NCBI RefSeq assembly: GCF_003815535.1
Contig: NZ_RPFZ01000001.1
Coordinates: forward strand, 372,001 to 436,000
Source: Aurantiacibacter spongiae
GTDB taxonomy: Bacteria > Pseudomonadota > Alphaproteobacteria > Sphingomonadales > Sphingomonadaceae
Direction: 5' to 3'
Length of the DNA: 64,000 nucleotides
Part shown: positions 55,576-64,000 of the stretch, in pieces
Position numbering within the stretch: position 1 is the stretch's first letter
Layout: every line of letters begins with the position of its first letter
Made by a program: the position numbers and the translations under genes
Notes under the pieces: generated by a model
Database searches by the model: none
The model's input: the letters and a program-made list of their open reading frames with translations, nothing else
Told to the model about the DNA's origin: nothing

Positions 55576-55902
55576 TTGAGCCATGATCGCATCGAGCGCA
55601 GACACGACATCGCCATCGTCGGACGGCTTCGAACCACAACCGGTGCGCGCGACGTAACCATTCTCGACATTTCCGAACGCGGTTGCCGCATTCGCGACCG
55701 CATGGGCAGGCTGCCCGAAAACACTTCCGTAACGATCAAGATTGGTCCGATCGGCCCGGTCGATTCGGTGGCTCGCTGGCGCGAGGGCGAGCTGGTCGGC
55801 CTACGGTTCGACCGTCCGCTCTACCCGGCTGTGATGGAACACATCCGTCAGCACTTCGACCTGCGCATCCTGGGAAAGGGGGATATCGACCGAAGCCCGT
55901 AG
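55576..55902 (+). CDS. Single-domain PilZ protein with TTG start
   Basis: A 108-residue PilZ protein. RIERRHDIAIVG is the N-terminal basic strand with an R-x-x-R-like motif, DISERGCRIRDRMG the D-x-S-x-x-G motif, and SVARWREGELVGLRFDRPL the closing strand. The only start codon available after the preceding in-frame stop is TTG 55576, preceded by GATGGGA. It converges with ligA: the stop codons lie back to back. It may act as a c-di-GMP-responsive adaptor. Confidence 0.78.
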   Translation: MSHDRIERRHDIAIVGRLRTTTGARDVTILDISERGCRIRDRMGRLPENTSVTIKIGPIGPVDSVARWREGELVGLRFDRPLYPAVMEHIRQHFDLRILGKGDIDRSP

Positions 55903-58493
<2,591 letters not shown>

Positions 58494-58532
58494 GGCCCGT
58501 CTATGCCGCCATCGGCCCCGCGGGGGAAGCGG

Positions 58533-59248
58533 CTACATCTTTTCCTTCAGTCCTTTGCGGATCAGTATCCAGTTGGTGGGGTATGCCGTCAGAAAGCCCC
58601 CGAGCATTGCCACCTGCATGGCGAACCAGAACTCCGGCCGATCGACGGCTGCGGTCCCGCCATAGGCCTGCCGGAACCACACGAACTGCGCCAGCGCCAT
58701 GACGCCGTACATGCCGACCTGCCAGGAGGTGATGGAAAGCGTATCCGCCTTGATCGCTTGCCAGATGCCCTCGCCTACCGAGACATCGCGCATCGGCTTG
58801 ATGGTGAAGTACTGGAAGACGATGCCGATGGCGTAGGCAACGATGTAATCGAGAACCCAGATCGCCAGGATTTCCTCGGCGAACAGCCAGCGATAACCGA
58901 ACCAGGTCGCGATCACCGGCACGGCGAAGGCACTCCATTCCGCGATGATGTCGCCCAGCGTGCACCCCGCCCCGCAATGCGACGCGCCCTTCGCAACCGA
59001 TGCCCACATCGGCGGATCGCCCTCGGGCGCTTCTATACCCTTCCCTTTCTGCCGTCCGAACGACCAGTAGAGCCAGAGCCACAGTTATTGCCGAACAGGG
59101 CCGTCAGCGGCCAAACGAGGTTCATGATCCACATCTTCTGCGGATGGCGGATGACGTCCATCACGATCCATCCGGCGCAGAAGAACGCCATGAAAAGGGA
59201 AATCAGGGATAGAGTGTGAAGCCAGGCCGGAAAATCGTGGGCGTGCAT
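58533..59248 (-). pseudogene. DUF4396-type membrane protein gene, frameshifted
   Basis: The N-terminal part (59248 down to about 59087: membrane helix around LISLFMAFFCAGWIVMDVIR, then WIMNLVWPLTALFG) and the C-terminal part (LWLWLYWSFGRQKGKG, then ASHCGAGCTLGDIIAEW and helices to the end) together make a complete DUF4396 protein of about 238 residues. They are in different frames. The junction reads GGCAATAACTGTGG where one extra C after AAC would restore the frame, so a one-base deletion near 59082-59084 is indicated. Without it the first frame ends early, and the second has an immediate stop before its CTG. It could be a real pseudogene or a sequencing error. Confidence 0.75.
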
Positions 59249-59283
59249 GGTGAACCAATGCGGTCTGTCGCATCGCGGTTCCG

Positions 59284-60948
59284 CTACACCCCTTCGAGCA
59301 GCCTGCCCGCCTGCGCCCTGGCTTCCGGCGTCACCTCCGCGCCCGACAGCATGCGTGCGATTTCCTGCCGACGTCCTTCCTCGTCGAGCAACGTCACCGA
59401 CGTCTTCGTGACCGTACCCTCGCTCGATTTGGCGATCAGGTACTGGCGACGGCCCCGCGCGGCGACTTGCGGGCTGTGCGTGACGGCGAGCAGCTGCCCG
59501 CCATCGGCAAGCCGCGCCAGCCGTTCGCCGATGGCGCTTGCAACGGCCCCGCCCACGCCGCGGTCGATCTCGTCGAAGATGACCGTCGCCGCACCGCCCT
59601 GCTCGGCCAGCGCCACCTTCAGCGCCAGGATGAAGCGCGACAATTCGCCGCCGCTGGCGATCTTGGCGAGGGGGGCGAAGTCCGCACCCGGATTGGTGGC
59701 GATGAGAAATTCGACGGCGTCCATCCCCTGCGGCCCCCAGCGGTCTTCCGGCAGGGCCGCCACCGCTGTCCTGAACCGCGCCGCGTCGAGCTTGAGTGGC
59801 GCGAGTTCGGCGGCCACCGCCGCGTCGAGTTGCAGCGCGGCGGCAACGCGGCTCGCATGGAGCGCCTCCGCGCGGGCGCGATAGGCCGAACCGGCCTGCT
59901 CGGCAGCCTGGCGCAGTTCCGCAAGGCCCGCCTCCCCATGCTCGATCGCGTCGAGCCGTTCGCGCAGGCCGCGCATCGTTTCGGGCAGATCGTCGACCTG
60001 GACACCGTGCTTGCGGGCCAGCGCGCGCAGTTCGAACAGGCGCGTTTCGATCCGGTCGAGTTCCGCCGGATCATGCGTCATCGCCTCCGCCGCCGCCTCC
60101 AGCTTCTCCTCGGCCTCGCCCGCTTCGATGACCGCCCTGTCGAGCGCGGCGAGCGCCTCGGCGAGCAGGGGGTGCTCGGGTGCGATGCGGTCCAGCTTGC
60201 GCGCCGCCCCGCGAAGGCGGGCCAATGGCGAATCCGATCCGTCCCAGACGAGCCGCAACTCTTCGAGATCGCCCGCCAGCCTCTCGCCCTTCTGCATGTC
60301 GGTGCGGGCATTGGCGAGGTGTTCTTCCTCCCCCGCTGCGGGTTCGATCGCGGCGAGTTCGGCAAGATGCGCCAGCAGCAGATCCTGATCGGCCCGCGCC
60401 TGTTCGATCGCGCCTTCCGCGTCCGCCAGCGCATCGCGCGCCTGCCGCCAGCCGGTCCACGCGTCAGCCACCCCCGCCGTATCCGCGTCGGCGTAGCGAT
60501 CCAGCAAAGCGCGGTGGCCCCGTGGATTCACCAGTCCGCGGTCATCGTGCTGGCCGTGCAGTTCCACAAGCGAGCCCGACATTGCGCGCAGCAGCGCCAC
60601 GCCCACCGGCTGGTCGTTCACGAATGCCTTGGATCCGCCGTCGGCCCTGACCTGCCGGCGCACGATCAGCGGTTCACCCGGTTCGATCTCGACCCCGGCA
60701 TCCCCGAGGACTTCCGCAAGCGGCGCGGGCAGGTGTGGAAATTCGAACGTGGCGATGACGCTCGCCCGGTCCTCCCCGACGCGCACAAGCGCGCTGTCCG
60801 CCCGGTTGCCGAGAACCAGACCGAGCGCATCCAGCAAAATGGATTTCCCGGCCCCCGTTTCGCCCGTCAGCACGCCCAGTCCCGCGTCGAATCCCAGATC
60901 GAGCGCCTCGATCAGCACGATGTTCCGGATGGCGAGCGAGGTCAGCAT
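59284..60948 (-). CDS. recN: DNA repair protein RecN
   Basis: A 554-residue SMC-like ATPase in double-strand break repair. The N-terminal Walker A GETGAGKSILLDALGLVLG, long coiled coils (about 150-360) and the C-terminal signature KIASGGELSRFILALK, followed by Walker B TVIFDEIDRGVGGAVA, are intact. It belongs to the bamD-recN-ligA neighbourhood of alphaproteobacteria. Confidence 0.95.
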   Translation of the reverse strand: MLTSLAIRNIVLIEALDLGFDAGLGVLTGETGAGKSILLDALGLVLGNRADSALVRVGEDRASVIATFEFPHLPAPLAEVLGDAGVEIEPGEPLIVRRQVRADGGSKAFVNDQPVGVALLRAMSGSLVELHGQHDDRGLVNPRGHRALLDRYADADTAGVADAWTGWRQARDALADAEGAIEQARADQDLLLAHLAELAAIEPAAGEEEHLANARTDMQKGERLAGDLEELRLVWDGSDSPLARLRGAARKLDRIAPEHPLLAEALAALDRAVIEAGEAEEKLEAAAEAMTHDPAELDRIETRLFELRALARKHGVQVDDLPETMRGLRERLDAIEHGEAGLAELRQAAEQAGSAYRARAEALHASRVAAALQLDAAVAAELAPLKLDAARFRTAVAALPEDRWGPQGMDAVEFLIATNPGADFAPLAKIASGGELSRFILALKVALAEQGGAATVIFDEIDRGVGGAVASAIGERLARLADGGQLLAVTHSPQVAARGRRQYLIAKSSEGTVTKTSVTLLDEEGRRQEIARMLSGAEVTPEARAQAGRLLEGV

Positions 60949-61081
60949 GGCGTCGATTCAGGCTCTTACGGCTCGGTTTGTCGCGGCGCAACGATAGCCC
61001 GTCGCTCAATACTGGACCTAAAAGGAAATATTAATCAGTTTTTGCGGTAATCGGGTAGCAATCAGGAGGGTCGGGAACACC

Positions 61082-61417
61082 ATGTCGGTGCTCACCATAA
61101 GATCACACAGACGATATGCCATGCGCTTGCCGGTCGAAGTCGAACGCGACGGCGGATCCAATACCAGTGGTCTGCTGATCGAACTGTCGCAACAGGGCGC
61201 GCGCATCAGCAATCTGCGCGATGCGGATTACGTCGCCGGCGAGCAGGTCTGGATCCAGACGGCCGACGATACCGCGCTGGAGGGAACCGTTCGCTGGGCG
61301 CATGACGGCCTGGCGGGTGTCCGGCTCAACCGGTCGCTGCACCTTCCGGAATTGCGCGATCTGCTCGAAGCCAACCGGCGCGAAGTCGAATCGGTGGAAC
61401 TGCAATACGGCACCTGA
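61082..61417 (+). CDS. Single-domain PilZ protein
   Basis: A 111-residue PilZ domain protein. RSHRRYAMRLPVEVERDG holds the N-terminal R-x-x-x-R-type motif (RRYAMR), ELSQQGARISNLRD the D/E-x-S-x-x-G motif, and GTVRWAHDGLAGVRLNR the C-terminal strand. The retained arginines make c-di-GMP binding plausible. It lies on the plus strand between the minus-strand genes recN and bamD. Confidence 0.82.
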   Translation: MSVLTIRSHRRYAMRLPVEVERDGGSNTSGLLIELSQQGARISNLRDADYVAGEQVWIQTADDTALEGTVRWAHDGLAGVRLNRSLHLPELRDLLEANRREVESVELQYGT

Positions 61418-61480
61418 GCCGCGCCGGCCGCCCGCGTTGCAGCCGCGCCGCGGTTGCCAGGGCGGCGGTTTGCCGGTCGA

Positions 61481-62284
61481 TCAGCCCCCGGCCGCAACGG
61501 TTTGCGGGGCGTGGTCCTGCATCAGTTCGTAGGCGCGGTCGTACCACTCGTTCCCCGGGTAGTTCGCCCCCAAGACGGCGGCATAGCGCTGCGCTTCCTG
61601 CGGCACGCCCAGTTGCAGACTGGTCTCGGTCAGCCGGTAGAGCGCCTCGGGAATATGGCTGGTGGTCTGGTAATCCTCGACCACGTTCTGAAAGCGCAAT
61701 TGCGCGGCCAGCCACTGACCGGTCCTTTCGTAAAACCGGCCGACTTCCATTTCCTTGCCCGCCAGGTGATCGTTGACGAGATCGATCTTGAGCCTCGCGT
61801 CAGCGGCGTAGGGGCTGCGCGGGAAGCGGCGGTTGACCTCGTTCAGCGCGGACAAGGCCTGCCGCGTGATGGCCTGGTCGCGTTCGACGTCGCTGATCTG
61901 CTCGTAATAGCTGATGGCGATAAGGTAATAGGCATAGGGCGCGTCCCGATTGCCCGGGTGAATCGACAGGAAGCGCGTCGCGGACTGGATCGCACTCGTG
62001 TAATCGCGCGCGGCGTAGTAACTGAAGGCGCTCATCAACTGCGCGCGGCGCGCCCACGGGGAATACGGGTGCTGGCGCTCGACTTCGTCGAACAGGGCGG
62101 CCGCGACCTTGAGATCACCCTTGTCGAGCCTGTCCTTGGCCGCGGTGTAGAGCGATTCCACGTCCCGCGCGACATAGGCGACGTCGGCATTCGCACTAGG
62201 TCGACTACCCCCGCCGCATCCGGCGAGGAGGGCCGCGGAAACCGCGCAGCCAAGCGCGGCACGAAGGGCTTTGTTCGTGATCAT
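61481..62284 (-). CDS. bamD: Outer-membrane protein assembly factor BamD
   Basis: A 267-residue lipoprotein of the BAM complex that folds outer-membrane beta-barrels. The signal peptide ends with lipobox LLAGC (Cys23). Five TPR-like repeats follow, with the family segments AALFDEVERQHPYSPWARRAQLM, RFLSIHPGNRDAPYAYYL and NRRFPRSPYAADARLK described here by short pieces. It is essential in many Gram-negative bacteria. It lies upstream of recN, as in other alphaproteobacteria. Confidence 0.94.
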   Translation of the reverse strand: MITNKALRAALGCAVSAALLAGCGGGSRPSANADVAYVARDVESLYTAAKDRLDKGDLKVAAALFDEVERQHPYSPWARRAQLMSAFSYYAARDYTSAIQSATRFLSIHPGNRDAPYAYYLIAISYYEQISDVERDQAITRQALSALNEVNRRFPRSPYAADARLKIDLVNDHLAGKEMEVGRFYERTGQWLAAQLRFQNVVEDYQTTSHIPEALYRLTETSLQLGVPQEAQRYAAVLGANYPGNEWYDRAYELMQDHAPQTVAAGG

Positions 62285-62529
62285 GGGTCAGCGCTATAGC
62301 TACGCGTGCGCTGAACGCCAAGTGAAGTGCGCAGCGATCCACCGCGCGATCCACGCGGGCTGTCCGCGCCCCTGTCGGGTGGCGCCGCGACACTGATCGA
62401 CGTGCATGATCCCCTCGCAGATGGAGGTTACCGCCTGCCGATCGGCGACTGCCTTTAATCGACTGGCATGCTCACCCACTGCTCTATCAAGGTAATACAG
62501 TGGTGGGACGAGAAGGACGGAGAAAGACC

Positions 62530-62865
62530 ATGACCCGCAGCCTGATTGCCACCGCCACTCTTGCCGCCCTGCTCTGCGTCGGCACCTCGCCGGCCGTTGC
62601 GCGCGCGAACGAGACCGGATTGCGCAGCGTCGCGGTCTATACCGCGGATCTCGATATTGGCACCGCGAAAGATCAGCGGCGCCTGAGGCAACGTGTCGCA
62701 CGCACTGCCCGCGACGTGTGCGGAATGAACGTCCAGGTGCCTGGCACGACCCTGCCGACGGCGCAGGCCAGGCGCTGCTACTTCGATAACCTGCGCAAGG
62801 TCGACCGGCACATCGCGCAGGGCGCGGAGCGACGGGCGCAGTTCGCCTCGTCCAGACGCGACTGA
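62530..62865 (+). CDS. UrcA-family protein
   Basis: A 111-residue exported protein of the small UrcA family common in sphingomonads and caulobacters. It has a signal peptide (SLIATATLAALLCVGTSPAVA) and the family-typical VAVYTADLDIGTAKDQRRL, then a central CGMN cysteine and ARRCYFDN with a second cysteine that can form a disulfide. ATG 62530 is chosen with GGAGAAAGA upstream, and the longer frame is rejected as it adds charge before the signal. The function of the family is unknown. Confidence 0.8.
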   Translation: MTRSLIATATLAALLCVGTSPAVARANETGLRSVAVYTADLDIGTAKDQRRLRQRVARTARDVCGMNVQVPGTTLPTAQARRCYFDNLRKVDRHIAQGAERRAQFASSRRD

Positions 62866-62960
62866 TCGATCCGGCGGGCCGGGCGCGCCTCCGATCAGCG
62901 GGAGCGTCCGGCCGGCCGGCCACTGGTGCCAGCGGCCCGGTTTTCCTATAGGCGTGTGCG

Positions 62961-63698
62961 ATGACCAGATCGCTGTTTCGCCTCAACCCCGATCTCGACC
63001 GGGAAACGCTGGCCCGGGACTTCGCCCGCGACCGGCGGCTGCAGATCTCCGATATCCTTACCGACGAGACTGCACGAGAACTCAGAGCCATCATGATGGA
63101 GGCAACGCCCTGGGGGATCGCCGTCCAGGCCGGCGCCGATGCAGAACCCCGCTCATGGCCGGCCGACCAGCTGCGCGATCGCGCGGTCGGCAACGAGGTT
63201 GTCGAAATGGTCAGGCGGACCGACAAGGCCGCGGCGGAGCGCGATTACGCCTTCCGCTCCCACCGGTATTCGCTGGTCGAGGCGGTACAGAAGGGATGGG
63301 ATCCGGGGGGGCCCTACGAAATCCTTCTTGAGCATCTCAACGCGCCCGATTTCCTCGGGCTGATGCGCGAGGTGACGGGTATCGCAGAGCTGGCGAAGGC
63401 GGATGGCAATGCCAGTTGCTTCGGCCCCCAGCACTTCCTCGGACGGCATCAGGACAGTCACGTCGGTGAAGGCTGGCGCATCGCCTACGTCCTCAACATG
63501 ACGATCGACGACTGGTATCCGGACTGGGGCGGCTACCTCGTCTTCTTCGACGACAACGGCGATATGAAGAAGGGTTACATGCCCTGTTTCAACACGCTGA
63601 ACCTGTTTGCCGTGCCGCAGGCCCACGCGGTCACCTATGTCCCGCCTTTCGCGCCGAGAGGGCGGTACGCGATCAGCGGCTGGTTGCGCGACCGGTGA
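62961..63698 (+). CDS. 2OG-Fe(II) oxygenase (prolyl-hydroxylase-like)
   Basis: A 245-residue cupin-fold dioxygenase. Iron ligands are His163 and Asp165 (GRHQDSHVGEG) and His222 (VPQAHAVTYV); the Arg in RGRYAISGW (about 234-236) should bind 2-oxoglutarate. It resembles bacterial prolyl-hydroxylase-type enzymes (SM-20 related). The substrate is not deducible. Its stop overlaps the GTG of the following TPR gene (GTGA), suggesting the two act together. Confidence 0.85.
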   Translation: MTRSLFRLNPDLDRETLARDFARDRRLQISDILTDETARELRAIMMEATPWGIAVQAGADAEPRSWPADQLRDRAVGNEVVEMVRRTDKAAAERDYAFRSHRYSLVEAVQKGWDPGGPYEILLEHLNAPDFLGLMREVTGIAELAKADGNASCFGPQHFLGRHQDSHVGEGWRIAYVLNMTIDDWYPDWGGYLVFFDDNGDMKKGYMPCFNTLNLFAVPQAHAVTYVPPFAPRGRYAISGWLRDR

Positions 63699-64000
63699 CG
63701 ACTGCCCCCGACGACTACCGCGTTCGCGCGCAGCGTCTGGCGCAGGCGGGGGATCGGCACGGCGCGCTCGAGGTGATGGCGCGGGGCGTTCAACAGCACC
63801 CCCGAGACGCCGCGATGGCCAACAGCGCGGGAAATGCAGCCATGCGGGCCGGGGCGTTCGAACGGGCGGAAGGCTTCTTCGCTCGCGCGTGCGATCTTGC
63901 TCGCGGCCATGTCGAATATGCGGTCAACCGGGCGATTGCGCTTGGTCGGCTGGAGCGGAACCGCGAAGCGCTGACCATTCTTTCTGCGATCGAAGGGCAC
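63695..64000 (+). CDS. TPR-repeat protein, partial
   Basis: The first 102 residues of a protein that runs off the right edge. It consists of tandem TPR helices (LAQAGDRHGALEVMARGVQ, NAAMRAGAFERAEGFFARAC, ALGRLERNREALTIL). It starts with a GTG overlapping the oxygenase stop. In related genomes TPR proteins in this position often continue into a sulfotransferase domain; that cannot be seen here. Confidence 0.7.
   Translation, partial: MTTAPDDYRVRAQRLAQAGDRHGALEVMARGVQQHPRDAAMANSAGNAAMRAGAFERAEGFFARACDLARGHVEYAVNRAIALGRLERNREALTILSAIEGH

Noticed and set aside
59467-61050. A 527-codon plus-strand frame opposite recN
   Set aside because: Low-complexity Arg/Gln-rich antisense frame; recN is complete on the minus strand.
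62300-63226. A 308-codon minus-strand frame covering the UrcA and oxygenase genes
   Set aside because: Its composition is Arg/Ser-rich without domains, and it lies opposite two recognisable genes.

Overview
The window is GC-rich, tightly packed chromosomal DNA of an alphaproteobacterium, most likely order Sphingomonadales and plausibly an Erythrobacteraceae (Erythrobacter-like) strain. This is inferred from gene content and order: bamD, recN and ligA in the same neighbourhood, an UrcA-family protein, several single-domain PilZ proteins, a large exopolysaccharide locus, an intrinsic-looking subclass B3 metallo-beta-lactamase, and many ATGA/GTGA stop-start overlaps. No rRNA, complete tRNA, insertion sequence or CRISPR array was seen.

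Layout. (1) 1-5130: a type III-like restriction-modification operon on the minus strand (res, a DUF3883-type PD-(D/E)XK protein, and mod, which runs off the left edge). It ends at a 20-base copy of what looks like a tRNA-Pro 3' end, with 12-base tandem repeats beside it. The simplest reading is the right end of an integrated genomic island. (2) 5.2-10.2 kb: core genes fumC, a PAP2 phosphatase, purF, an SDR and a PilZ protein. (3) 10.2-21.3 kb: first polysaccharide block, with wecC/wecB (UDP-ManNAcA synthesis), three glycosyltransferases, an acetyltransferase and a WcaJ-type initiating sugar-phosphate transferase. A cfa-phrB pair (lipid cyclopropanation and DNA photorepair) is embedded in it. 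(4) 21.4-34.2 kb: housekeeping block with 2-oxoacid:ferredoxin oxidoreductase (korAB with a 30-residue membrane peptide between them), rppH, a TPR protein, an RsmB-like methyltransferase, guaB, 3-hydroxybutyrate dehydrogenase, a YpfJ-type metallopeptidase, a BlaI/M56 regulatory pair with a visible operator, an FMN alpha-hydroxyacid dehydrogenase and a ClpP-like protease.

(5) 34.5-48.5 kb: second polysaccharide block, with a flippase, an asparagine-synthase-like enzyme lacking the glutaminase domain, two hexapeptide acyltransferases, an FkbM methyltransferase, two glycosyltransferase-type proteins and a polymerase-like membrane protein on the plus strand. Converging from the right are Wzc (with a Tyr-Gly tail), Wza and an O-antigen-ligase-family protein. 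Together the two blocks could make a complete Wzx/Wzy-type pathway: precursor, initiation, elongation, decoration, flipping, polymerisation and export. (6) 48.6-52.7 kb: two lipoproteins and sdhCDA without sdhB. (7) 52.8-64 kb: an SDR, a B3 metallo-beta-lactamase and prmA in one operon; PilZ; ligA; a lipoprotein; a frameshifted DUF4396 gene; recN; another PilZ; bamD; an UrcA protein; and a 2OG-Fe(II) oxygenase coupled to a TPR protein that runs off the right edge.

All functions are assigned by reading motifs. No database search was run.
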